In this document: one piece after another, positions 31,544-40,003 of the stretch | Layout of the letters: every line of letters begins with the position of its first letter | How positions within the stretch are numbered: the stretch's first letter is position 1 | Assembly (NCBI GenBank): GCA_023701245.1 | Contig: JAMPXK010000013.1 | Span: 1-48,215, forward strand | Source: Elusimicrobiales bacterium | GTDB taxonomy: Bacteria; Elusimicrobiota; Elusimicrobia; Elusimicrobiales; UBA9959 | Direction of reading: 5' to 3' | Length of the DNA: 48,215 nucleotides | Position numbers and translations under genes: made by a program | The notes under the pieces: model-generated | The model's database searches: none | Told to the model about the DNA's origin: nothing | Seen by the model: the letters and a program-made list of their open reading frames with translations, nothing else

Positions 31544-31569
31544 GAGGTCAAAAGTAAAGACCTGACCCC
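31543..31569 (-). repeat. solo REP-like arm between accC and rfaE2
   Basis: On the minus strand this 27-bp gap reads GGGGTCAGGTCTTTACTTTT followed by GACCTCA, and it fills the space between the accC stop and the rfaE2 ATG. Like the arms at 19781-19872, it begins with GGGG and carries TT-ACTT-TTGAC, but the other bases differ. The CCTGAC/GTCAGG pair makes a small hairpin at its 3' side on the plus strand. Confidence 0.6.
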
Positions 31570-31570
31570 G

Positions 31571-32935
<1,365 letters not shown>

Positions 32936-32950
32936 AAGTCCTCCAGAATA

Positions 32951-34654
32951 TCAGTTAGGCTGCCTGGGCGGGGGGCCGCCCGGCGGGGGCGGCGGCGGGG
33001 GAGCTTTCTCCACCTTGGCCTTTCCGCTCCAGAGGTTGACGTTGAAAATGAAGATGTCCTGGGTTTCCTGCCGGCGGGTGCGCGGGTTCAGGATCTCCTG
33101 GCGCAGGAATACGCGGTATTCGGGCCCCTTTATATGGGCGGCCATCCACTGGTCCTTGGGCAGGTACTTGGCGTTCTGGGGGCCCAGTTTGGCCTTCATA
33201 GCCTCCAGCTGCTGCCGGCGGGCCTCCGCTATGGGCGGCATGCCCTGCTGGAAGCGGGACTTCTGGGCGAAAGCGATGGCGGCGGCGCCGGCCGTGCCGC
33301 TGAGGTAGGCCAGGCGTTTTTTAGCCTCGTCCCTGGACTGGGCCTCGAAGCATACCCCGTCGGCGGACATCACGTCCTGCAGGGCGCGGTTGTAGTCCTG
33401 CAGGGCCACGTAGGAGTCCGCGCGGTTGAGGTAGAGCGGGCACTGCTCCTTGGCGGTAAGGCCCGGCCATTTCATGAGTTTCTCGTATTCCTGGAGGGCC
33501 ACCCGGTCGCGCTGCAGGTAGCGCAGGCTGTCGGCATAACTGAGGTTGAACCAGTAGAGTTCCTCGCTGGTATAACCCACGGGGTAGGTTTCCGCCCCGT
33601 CTATCACCCGGCGGCAGGATTCCACGGCCTTGTCGTAGATGCCCATGAAGAATTCGGTGGAACAGAGGAAGCCGGAGGAGCGCGGGTCTATGGGGTCGGT
33701 CAGGTACAGTTTCTGGGCCAGGAACAGGGCCTGCGGGAAATCCTGGCGTTTTATCGCGTCGTCTATGGGCGGGAACATGATCCAGATATAGGGGCGGGTC
33801 CAGCGGTTGTGCTCGCGCACGAAGGAAATATAGTCGTTCTTCCACTCCGCCTCGCCTTCTTTGAGCTCGTAGCGGATCATGGCGGCGTTCTTGTCCATGG
33901 TGAAGACCTGGACATTGCGGAACTGCCAGGCGGGAGCCTTGGCGTAGTAGTCCCGGCTGTACTTCACGTATTCCTCCAGGGTGCAGGCGGCCTTGGAGTT
34001 GGTGGAAAGCAGGTCGTAGGCCTTCTCGAAGCGCGCCTCGGAAATAGCCGTGAGATAGGACTTGGCCGTCATGATGAGGCGCAGGCGGGGCAGCGACGGG
34101 GCCATGATCATGTAAATGATGACGAGCAGCACCAGCGTCAGCAGCACGGTCACCACGGGGCCGGAAAAACGGCGGATCAGACCGGACTTCACCGGTTTTG
34201 GCAGCGGCACCTCGCGCATCAGGCGCGACGAGTCCGCCATGAAAGGGGAAGAGCCGGAAGGAGAGGCCGAGGGCCTGGCGGCGGCTTCCTGTTTAGCGGG
34301 CGGCTTGGGCGCGGGCTTGGGCGCTTCGGCCTGTTTCTTCTGTTCGTCGTTGTGCCGGTGGAAAGACTGGGACTTGTCGCTTACGGTGTCCTGGATGGAC
34401 TCCATTTCCAGCTTGGGCGGGGCCTTGGGCTGCTCCGCCTGCGGGGGCGGCGGGGGGGCGGCGTCCCTGGGGGGCGGCGTAAGCGCCAGCAGCGCCCCGC
34501 AGCCGCCGCAATAGTTCTTCTCCACCGCGTTGGCAAAGCCGCATTCGCCGCAGGCTTTTTCAAGCTGCGCTCCGCATTTAAGGCAGGTGTCGCTGATGAT
34601 GTTCGGCTGGTAGCCGCACTTCGGACACTTGATGACGGAAGGCTTTGCCGGCAT
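32951..34654 (-). CDS. double zinc-ribbon, single-TM protein with TPR-like domain
   Basis: 567 aa. The N-terminus carries four CxxC pairs (CPKCG, CLKCG, CGECG, CGGCG; residues about 9-53), a double zinc ribbon. A Pro/Ala-rich linker (about 58-155) is followed by one transmembrane helix (PVVTVLLTLVLLVIIYMIM) and an alpha-rich extracytoplasmic part (from about 190) with TPR-like segments (ALFLAQKLYL... AVESCRRVI... ALQEYEKLM... NRALQDVMSADG). The C-terminus is Pro-rich. Topology: zinc ribbon in the cytosol, TPR domain outside. It sits between accB-like and accC genes with tight spacing, but no link to carboxylation is known. Confidence 0.7.
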   Translation of the reverse strand: MPAKPSVIKCPKCGYQPNIISDTCLKCGAQLEKACGECGFANAVEKNYCGGCGALLALTPPPRDAAPPPPPQAEQPKAPPKLEMESIQDTVSDKSQSFHRHNDEQKKQAEAPKPAPKPPAKQEAAARPSASPSGSSPFMADSSRLMREVPLPKPVKSGLIRRFSGPVVTVLLTLVLLVIIYMIMAPSLPRLRLIMTAKSYLTAISEARFEKAYDLLSTNSKAACTLEEYVKYSRDYYAKAPAWQFRNVQVFTMDKNAAMIRYELKEGEAEWKNDYISFVREHNRWTRPYIWIMFPPIDDAIKRQDFPQALFLAQKLYLTDPIDPRSSGFLCSTEFFMGIYDKAVESCRRVIDGAETYPVGYTSEELYWFNLSYADSLRYLQRDRVALQEYEKLMKWPGLTAKEQCPLYLNRADSYVALQDYNRALQDVMSADGVCFEAQSRDEAKKRLAYLSGTAGAAAIAFAQKSRFQQGMPPIAEARRQQLEAMKAKLGPQNAKYLPKDQWMAAHIKGPEYRVFLRQEILNPRTRRQETQDIFIFNVNLWSGKAKVEKAPPPPPPPGGPPPRQPN

Positions 34655-34656
34655 GT

Positions 34657-35034
34657 TTACCTGGGCTCGATGAAGAAGAGGGGCTGGCCGTATTCCACCG
34701 GCTTGCCCTCTTCTATGGAGATGATGCGCAGCAGCCCGTTGGAGGGGGCCGCGACGCTCTTGAAATCTTTGCCTACTTCCACCACGCCGAGTTCCTGGCC
34801 GGTCTTTACCAGCGTGCCTTCCTTGAGGTGGTTGGTCTTGCCCGGGCGGGCGAAGCGGAAAATGCCGATGGAGTTGGAGAGCACGGGCTCCATGGTCGAA
34901 TTTATGGTGGTGTTGTGCTCCGGGGTGTTGTTGATCTTGAGGCTGATCTTATCGGCCCCGCTGCGCCAGGTGATCTCCTCCAGGTCGGTAGTTTCCATCC
35001 ACTTCGTCAGCTTGGTCAGGGTTTTCACGTCCAT
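34657..35034 (-). CDS. accB: AccB-like biotin carboxyl carrier protein with a degenerate biotinylation motif
   Basis: 125 aa. N-terminal helix and linker, then a biotinyl/lipoyl-like beta domain (SIGIFRFARPG, KEGTLVKTGQELGVVEV, NGLLRIISIEEGKPVEYGQPLFFIE) that aligns with AccB from end to end. The usual EAMKMMN hairpin reads EVGKDFK (residues 86-92): the Lys (Lys89) is kept but both flanking Met residues are lost. In GcvH, lipoyl-Lys lies in a similar setting. So biotinylation of Lys89 cannot be assumed. SD GGAGGT precedes the ATG. In the accC operon, co-transcribed with cdd and mtnP upstream. Confidence 0.8.
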   Translation of the reverse strand: MDVKTLTKLTKWMETTDLEEITWRSGADKISLKINNTPEHNTTINSTMEPVLSNSIGIFRFARPGKTNHLKEGTLVKTGQELGVVEVGKDFKSVAAPSNGLLRIISIEEGKPVEYGQPLFFIEPR

Positions 35035-35050
35035 AGTACCTCCGTAAATT

Positions 35051-35491
35051 CTAAAGTCCGGCTTCCGACGGGTTGAAGGCGTGCGGCAGCAGCCTGCCCG
35101 CGGTGGTCCGGGTGATCTTTTCCTTCTTCTCCAGCGGCTGCCAGTCCACGTAGATTATCTCCGCGTCCTTGGGGGCGAACTCCACTATGACCTGGCGGCA
35201 GGCGCCGCAGGGCTTGGCGGATTTGGCGGCCACGCAAAGGGCCTTTATGCGTTTTTCGCCGTGGCTGACGGCCTTGAAAATGGCCACGCGCTCCGCGCAG
35301 ATGGCCAGGCCGAAAGAGGCGTTCTCCACGTTGCAGCCGGTGTAGATGCGGCCGTTATCCGTAAGCACCGCGGCGCCTACGGGGTAGCGGGAGTAGGGGC
35401 AATAGGCGTTCTTCTGGGCCGCCTTGGCCGCGTCTATGAGCTTGCGGCGCGCGGCGGATTTGGAGCTTTTCTTGGACGCTTTCTTGGCCAT
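35051..35491 (-). CDS. cdd: cytidine deaminase
   Basis: 146 aa. Converts cytidine and deoxycytidine to uridine forms using zinc. The zinc and catalytic motif is ICAERVAIFKA (C-A-E) with PCGACRQ as the second part; GCNVENASFG binds the ribose. A Lys/Ser/Ala-rich N-terminal extension of about 15 residues (MAKKASKKSSKSAARRK) is unusual and may be disordered. The start shares a base with the mtnP stop (TAATG), so translation is coupled and both act in nucleoside salvage. Confidence 0.93.
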   Translation of the reverse strand: MAKKASKKSSKSAARRKLIDAAKAAQKNAYCPYSRYPVGAAVLTDNGRIYTGCNVENASFGLAICAERVAIFKAVSHGEKRIKALCVAAKSAKPCGACRQVIVEFAPKDAEIIYVDWQPLEKKEKITRTTAGRLLPHAFNPSEAGL

Positions 35492-36354
35492 TAGCCCTCC
35501 AGGATCAGTTTCAGCTTGGCGTAGGTCTTGGCCGGGAAGTTCTCCCGGTGGGTCAAAAGCGAGTTCCTGGTGAAGTCCGGACAGCTGTTGCGGCAGCCGG
35601 CCTTGGCTATAAGGGGAATGGTCCGGAGCAGCAGGCGGCGGATGTTCTCCACGTTGGCCTGCACGGTCTCGGAAACCTTGTGCTGGTCCACTTCCTCGCC
35701 TTCCTTCCAGCAGTCGTAGTCGGTGACCAGGGAGACCGGCGCGTAGTGGAAGCCGGCTTCGCGGGCGAGCTTGGCTTCGGTGGCCATGGTCATGCCTATG
35801 ATGGAATAGCCCATCTTGCGGTGGAATTCGGATTCGGCCTTGGTGGAGAAGCCGGGGCCTTCCATGCAGCAGTAGGTGCCGCCCTTATGGCAGGTGATGC
35901 CCAGCTTTTTGGCTTCTTTGTACATCATGTCCGAAATGTTCATGCAGAACGGCTCGGCCAGCGGCACATGCCCCACTATGCCGTTGCCGAAGAAGGTGGA
36001 AGGCCGGCCCTTGGTCTGGTCCACGAACTGGTCGGGAAAGACGAAATGGGTGGGGGCGAGTTCTTGCTTAAGGGAACCCACCGCGCTGGCGGAAATAATG
36101 GTCTTCACGCCTATGGATTTAAGGGCCCACATGTTGGCGCGCTGGTTGATCTCCCCGGGAAGCATGGCGTGCTTGCGGCCGTGGCGGGGCAGGAAAACCA
36201 CCTTGATGCCGGAAAGGGTGCCAAGAATAAGGTTGTCGGAGGGGAGGCCGAAGTGGGTTTTTACCTTTATTTCCCTGAGTATCCGGAGTTCCTTCATGGC
36301 ATAAAGGCCCGTACCGCCTATTACACCTATCTCCGCCAGCACTTTCTTAGCCAT
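35491..36354 (-). CDS. mtnP: S-methyl-5'-thioadenosine phosphorylase
   Basis: 287 aa. PNP-family enzyme that cleaves methylthioadenosine with phosphate to adenine and methylthioribose 1-phosphate. IGVIGGTGLYAM (phosphate-binding loop), FLPRHGRKHAMLPGEINQRAN, SASAVGSLKQELAP, MEGPGFSTKAES and GMTMATEAKLAREAG (substrate-specifying). The C-terminus has an Asn/Cys-rich portion (AGCRNSCPDF) less common in the family. First gene of the mtnP-cdd-accB-like-accC operon. SD AGGAG. A TATCCT -10 lies 22 nt upstream, weakly supported. Confidence 0.92.
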   Translation of the reverse strand: MAKKVLAEIGVIGGTGLYAMKELRILREIKVKTHFGLPSDNLILGTLSGIKVVFLPRHGRKHAMLPGEINQRANMWALKSIGVKTIISASAVGSLKQELAPTHFVFPDQFVDQTKGRPSTFFGNGIVGHVPLAEPFCMNISDMMYKEAKKLGITCHKGGTYCCMEGPGFSTKAESEFHRKMGYSIIGMTMATEAKLAREAGFHYAPVSLVTDYDCWKEGEEVDQHKVSETVQANVENIRRLLLRTIPLIAKAGCRNSCPDFTRNSLLTHRENFPAKTYAKLKLILEG

Positions 36355-36480
36355 TTTTTCTCCTGTCAGCCTTATTTAGGATAAAATCGTCCTATGACCG
36401 GAGGCCCCTGAAGGGCAGTCCCGCCATTATCATTATTTTATAATAATTGGAGGCTTAAAACACGGCAATTTTGGAGGGTC

Positions 36481-36506
36481 GGGGAAGGCCCGCGCCGGCC
36501 TTCCCC
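36481..36506 (-). terminator. hairpin after the secreted protein gene at 36529
   Basis: GGGGAAGGCC (36481-36490) pairs perfectly with GGCCTTCCCC (36497-36506). On the minus strand no U-tract follows, so a Rho-assisted or purely structural role is as likely as intrinsic termination. Confidence 0.4.
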
Positions 36507-36528
36507 CCGGGCATGGCGGCTGTCGCCG

Positions 36529-37440
36529 TCAGCGGCGCTGGCACTCGGCCGGGACCGGGCTGAACATCACCTTGCAGCAGGTGCGCCCGGAAGGGGCTTT
36601 CCAGCAGTCCTTGCTCTCGTCCGTGCCGGAGGGCTTGGGGTTATTGGTCTGCCCGGTGCCGCCGGCGGGGGTTCCGGAAGCGGTTTCTATGGGTTCGGTG
36701 TTCTCGTAAAGTATGGCCCGGGTGCATTCGCCGTCCTGGGTCTTAACTCCGCCCCACCAGCCCCGGCCGCCGCCGCAGGGGCCCCGGGTATGCACGTTCA
36801 GCCACCAGTAGTCTTCTCCCATGTACTTGCCCGCCGCTTTGGGCAGTACGCAGTCGCCTATGCGCGTGGAGGGCTTGCCGCCGGTCCGGTACCAGAGCGT
36901 TACCGCCCCGTAGTCCACTTCGCAGGCGTCGCGCTTCAGGGTGACTTCGCAGGGTTTATTGGAGAGGCGCATGAAAGTGTCCACGTGGGTGATGTCCGAG
37001 GCGAAGCCGAAGTTGCCGCGCCTGCCCATCTGGCTGGCCCGCACGCGGTAGGCCGTGGTGGTGTCCTCGCGCTGGGCGCGCAGGGCCTGTCCCTGCACGG
37101 CCGTGGCCGGGCCGCCCTTGCCGGGGTTCCAGTTGAGGTCTTCCGGCTGGCAGGGGGCGTTAAGGCTCTCTACGGACGCTTCCTTTTCTTCCTGCCTGGC
37201 AGCTGCTTTGGCGCCGCCGGCCGAGGGCGAGAAAGTGGCGGGCTTGAATTTTATTCCCTGCTGTATGCCGGCGCCTCCGGGTGTTGCGGCCTGGCCCTGG
37301 GCCGGGAGGGCCTCCTGGTCACGGGTGTCCGGGGCGGATATTTCCGCGGCAACCTCTTCCTCGCTTTCGGCTGCGTCCTGGGCGAAAGAGTGGCAGGCAA
37401 GCAATAGCGCCGCCGCGGCGGCAAATAGCAGGTTGTTCAT
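36529..37440 (-). CDS. secreted Cys-containing protein of unknown function
   Basis: 303 aa from the ATG at 37440; the longer in-frame reading would translate the promoter. Signal peptide MNNLLFAAAAALLLACHSFA, then a disordered Ala/Glu/Gln/Pro-rich region to about 110. The C-terminal part has eight or more Cys (PCEVTLKRDACEVDYG, GDCVLPK, RGPCGGG, GECTRA, DCWKAPSGRTCC, ECQRR), likely disulphide bonded, with Trp/Tyr-rich strands (AVTLWYRTGG, YWWLNVHTRG). No family recognised. It has the best promoter in the window for leaderless expression. Confidence 0.7.
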   Translation of the reverse strand: MNNLLFAAAAALLLACHSFAQDAAESEEEVAAEISAPDTRDQEALPAQGQAATPGGAGIQQGIKFKPATFSPSAGGAKAAARQEEKEASVESLNAPCQPEDLNWNPGKGGPATAVQGQALRAQREDTTTAYRVRASQMGRRGNFGFASDITHVDTFMRLSNKPCEVTLKRDACEVDYGAVTLWYRTGGKPSTRIGDCVLPKAAGKYMGEDYWWLNVHTRGPCGGGRGWWGGVKTQDGECTRAILYENTEPIETASGTPAGGTGQTNNPKPSGTDESKDCWKAPSGRTCCKVMFSPVPAECQRR

Positions 37441-37475
37441 ATTTGGAGTATACCACCGGGAAAAACCGCTGTCAA
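37441..37475 (-). promoter_or_regulatory. consensus leaderless promoter of the secreted Cys-rich protein
   Basis: On the minus strand TTGACA (37470-37475), 17 bp, TATACT (37447-37452), 6 nt, ATG at 37440. Both hexamers and the spacing are near consensus, and no Shine-Dalgarno exists. Confidence 0.8.
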
Positions 37476-37492
37476 TGGCGGCTGCCGCCAAG

Positions 37493-37520
37493 AAAAAACC
37501 GCGCTTGCGGCGCGGTTTTT
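37493..37520 (-). terminator. intrinsic terminator after glyA
   Basis: AAAAAACCGCGC (37493-37504) pairs with GCGCGGTTTTT (37510-37520). U-tracts exist on both strands; it separates glyA from the promoter of the next gene. Confidence 0.85.
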
Positions 37521-37539
37521 CCCTGAACGGCGGTCCGGG

Positions 37540-38790
37540 CTAATTCTCGAAGCCGGGGTACATGGGGAAGCCCGCGCACAGCAGCTTCACCTGCTCCTTG
37601 ATGCCCTTGAGCGCCTTGTCGTCCTTGGCGTGGGCGATGGCGTCGTCGAACAGGCCGGCGACGATGGAGATCTGCTTCTCCTTCATGCCGCGGGTGGTGA
37701 TGGCGGGGGTGCCCAGGCGCACGCCGCTGGTGATCATGGGCTTCTGGGGGTCGTAGGGGATGGTGTTCTTGTTCACCGTTATCCCGGCCTTGTCCAGCGC
37801 CTGCTCGGCCTCGAGGCCGGTGATGTTCTTGGCGCGCAGGTCCACGCTCATCAGGTGGCAGTCGGTGCCGCCCGAGACTATGCGGTAGCCGCGGCCCTGC
37901 AGCTCGCGCGCGAGCTTGCGGGAGTTCTTGAGCACCTGGGTCTGGTATTCCTTGAACTTCGGGCTCAGCGCTTCCTTGAAGCAGATGGCCTTGCCGGCTA
38001 TGGCGTGCATCAGCGGGCCGCCCTGGTTGCCGGGGAAGTTGGTGCGGTCCACGTTCTTGGCGTAGCAGCCCTTGGAGAGGATCAAGCCGCCGCGCGGGCC
38101 GCGCAGGGTCTTGTGCGTGGTGGTGGTGACGATGTCGGCGTACTCCACGGGCGACGGGTAGATGCCGGCGGCGATGAGGCCGGCGTAATGGGCGATGTCG
38201 GTCACCAGGAAGGCTTTCCAGGTGTCGGCGGCGCGCTTGATGCGGGCCCAGTCCCATTTGCGGGAGTAGTTGGAGGCGCCGGCCATGATGAGCTTGGGGC
38301 GGTGCTTCTCTATGAGCTTCTCCATCTCGTCGTAATCTATCAGCTCGGTCTCCTGGGAGACGTTCATGGTGACGATCTTGAAGTAGCGGCCGGAGAAGTT
38401 GAGCGGGTGGCCGTGGCTGAGGTGGCCGCCGTGGGAGAGGTTGAGGCCCATCACGGTGTCGCCGGGGTTGATGAGCGAGAGGTAGGCCGCGATATTGGCC
38501 TGGGTGCCGGAGTGGGGCTGGACGTTGGCGTGCTCGGCGCCGAAGAGCTTTTTGGCGCGCTCGATGGCCAGTTTCTCGGCCACGTCAACGTGTTCGCAGC
38601 CGCCGTAATAGCGCTTGCCGGGGTAGCCTTCGGCGTATTTGTTGGTGAGGACGCTGCCCAGGGCCTCGAGCACGGCCTTGGAGGTGTAGTTCTCGGAGGC
38701 GATGAGTTCCAGGTTGTTCTGCTGGCGCAGGACTTCGCCTTTGATGGCTGCGTAAAGCTGGGGATCGTTCTTTTTTATCTCGTCGTACAT
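37540..38790 (-). CDS. glyA: serine hydroxymethyltransferase
   Basis: 416 aa. PLP enzyme that converts serine and tetrahydrofolate to glycine and 5,10-methylene-THF, the substrate of FolD. Motifs: LELIASENYTSKAV, EGYPGKRYYGG, NVQPHSGTQANIAAY, PLP-Lys in TTTTHKTLRGPRGG, and NFPGNQGGPLMHA. In VTDIAHYAGLIAAG, Ile and Tyr replace the more usual Met and Ile/Val. Strong SD (AAAGGAGACC). Last gene of the HD-GYP/rsmI/phosphatase/glyA series on the minus strand. Confidence 0.95.
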   Translation of the reverse strand: MYDEIKKNDPQLYAAIKGEVLRQQNNLELIASENYTSKAVLEALGSVLTNKYAEGYPGKRYYGGCEHVDVAEKLAIERAKKLFGAEHANVQPHSGTQANIAAYLSLINPGDTVMGLNLSHGGHLSHGHPLNFSGRYFKIVTMNVSQETELIDYDEMEKLIEKHRPKLIMAGASNYSRKWDWARIKRAADTWKAFLVTDIAHYAGLIAAGIYPSPVEYADIVTTTTHKTLRGPRGGLILSKGCYAKNVDRTNFPGNQGGPLMHAIAGKAICFKEALSPKFKEYQTQVLKNSRKLARELQGRGYRIVSGGTDCHLMSVDLRAKNITGLEAEQALDKAGITVNKNTIPYDPQKPMITSGVRLGTPAITTRGMKEKQISIVAGLFDDAIAHAKDDKALKGIKEQVKLLCAGFPMYPGFEN

Positions 38791-38824
38791 GTTGGTCTCC
38801 TTTGTCTGCAGCGAAAGCGTAGGT

Positions 38825-39283
38825 TTATTTTACTTCTTTTTTCAGCTTTTCCAGCGCGGCCTTGACGGCGGTCTTGATGAGCTTGAAGATCTCGAAGTAG
38901 AAAAAGTCGTCGCGGCCGTAGGGGTCGGCGATGTCGCCGTTGCCGAAGCCGGCGTACTCTATCAGGGTTTGGGTCTTTTTGGCGGCGCGCGGATAGCGCC
39001 GTATTATCTCGTCCTTGTGGCCGGCGGTGAGGGCCAGCACCAGGTCGCTGCTCTTTATGAGCTTGCCGGTCAGCATTACCGGGACGTTCTTGAAATCCTT
39101 TATGCCTTCCTTGGCCAGCAGGTCGGCCACGGCCCTGGGCTGTGGGATATCTTTTTCGGCCGCCAGACCGGCGGAGGAGAACTGGAGTTGCAGGTGTTCT
39201 TCCGCGGCCAGCTTGGCCGCGTACTGGTGGGCCAGGACGCTGCGGCAGGTGTTGCCGGTGCAGACGAAGAGGACTTTTTTCAA
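38825..39283 (-). CDS. low-molecular-weight protein phosphatase, LMW-PTP/YwlE type
   Basis: 152 aa with a TTG start at 39283 that overlaps the rsmI stop (TTGA); the upstream ATG lies inside rsmI in another frame and is rejected. The N-terminal P-loop VLFVCTGNTCRSVLA gives the CX5R site, and the Asp loop is ADPYGRDD. Thr directly after the Cys (CTGNTCR) is the signature of YwlE-like protein arginine phosphatases, whereas tyrosine phosphatases often have Leu/Ile there. No McsB-type arginine kinase is present here, so the target is unknown. Confidence 0.85.
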   Translation of the reverse strand: MKKVLFVCTGNTCRSVLAHQYAAKLAAEEHLQLQFSSAGLAAEKDIPQPRAVADLLAKEGIKDFKNVPVMLTGKLIKSSDLVLALTAGHKDEIIRRYPRAAKKTQTLIEYAGFGNGDIADPYGRDDFFYFEIFKLIKTAVKAALEKLKKEVK

Positions 39284-39999
39284 GGCAGGTCCGCCATGGG
39301 GTCCGGGTTGGCGGGTTCTTCCTCTTCTGTCGCCTGCGGCGGGCGGAGAAGCACCACTACTTCGCCTTTCACGTCGCCCGCGGCGGCTATTCTGGCTATG
39401 GTCTCGTCTATGAGCCCGCCGGTCCACTCTTCGTAGATCTTGCTGATCTCCCTTGCCACCAGGGCGGTCAGGCCGGGGCCGAACTCTTCGCGCGCCAGGG
39501 CCAGGAATTTCTTGAGCCGGAAGGGGGACTCGAACAGGATCACAGTCTTGTTAAGGGTGAAGGCCGCCGTCAGGGCCTTTACGATCTTGCCGCGCGAGCG
39601 CGGCAGGAAGCCCAGGAAAATAAAGGAGTCGCAGGGCAGGCCGGAGCCGGCTGCCGCGGCTATTACTGCGGAAGGGCCGGGCAGGGCGGTCACCTTTATG
39701 CCGGTCTGCCTGGCCAGGGCCACCAGCTTCCGGCCCGGGTCGGAAATGCAGGGGGACCCGCCGTCCGTGACGAGGGCGGCGCTTTTGCCGGACCGCAGCC
39801 AGGCCATGGCGCCGGCCACGGAGCGCTCGTCGTGCTCGTTGTAGCGGAAGAGCTTCTTGGTTATGCCGAAGTGGTTGAGCAGGTTGAGGGTGCGGCGGGT
39901 GTCCTCGCAGAAAACGGCGTCGGCCGCCTTCAGCGCTTCCAGCGCGCGCAGCGTGATGTCCTGGAGGTTGCCTATCGGGGTAGGGACTATGGAAAGCAC
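39280..39999 (-). CDS. rsmI: 16S rRNA C1402 2'-O-methyltransferase
   Basis: 239 aa with a GTG start at 39999, 4 bp after the HD-GYP stop. Tetrapyrrole-methylase-fold enzyme: VPTPIGNLQDITLRAL, AVFCEDTRRTLNLLNHF, YNEHDE, LVTDGGSPCISDPG, ALPGPSAVIAAAAGSGLP, FLGFLPRS, and ILFESPFRLKKFL. It methylates the 2'-O of C1402 in the ribosomal decoding region with SAM. The C-terminus (TEEEEPANPDPMAD) is acidic. Coupled to the phosphatase gene through a TTGA overlap. Confidence 0.94.
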   Translation of the reverse strand: MLSIVPTPIGNLQDITLRALEALKAADAVFCEDTRRTLNLLNHFGITKKLFRYNEHDERSVAGAMAWLRSGKSAALVTDGGSPCISDPGRKLVALARQTGIKVTALPGPSAVIAAAAGSGLPCDSFIFLGFLPRSRGKIVKALTAAFTLNKTVILFESPFRLKKFLALAREEFGPGLTALVAREISKIYEEWTGGLIDETIARIAAAGDVKGEVVVLLRPPQATEEEEPANPDPMADLP

Positions 40000-40003
40000 G
40001 GTC

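Noticed and set aside
36427-36480. AT-rich stretch with TATAAT (36439-36444) as a promoter for a small RNA
   Set aside because: The stretch is close to palindromic (ATTATT/AATAAT), no ORF follows, and the downstream hairpin lacks a U-tract; not enough to call a gene.
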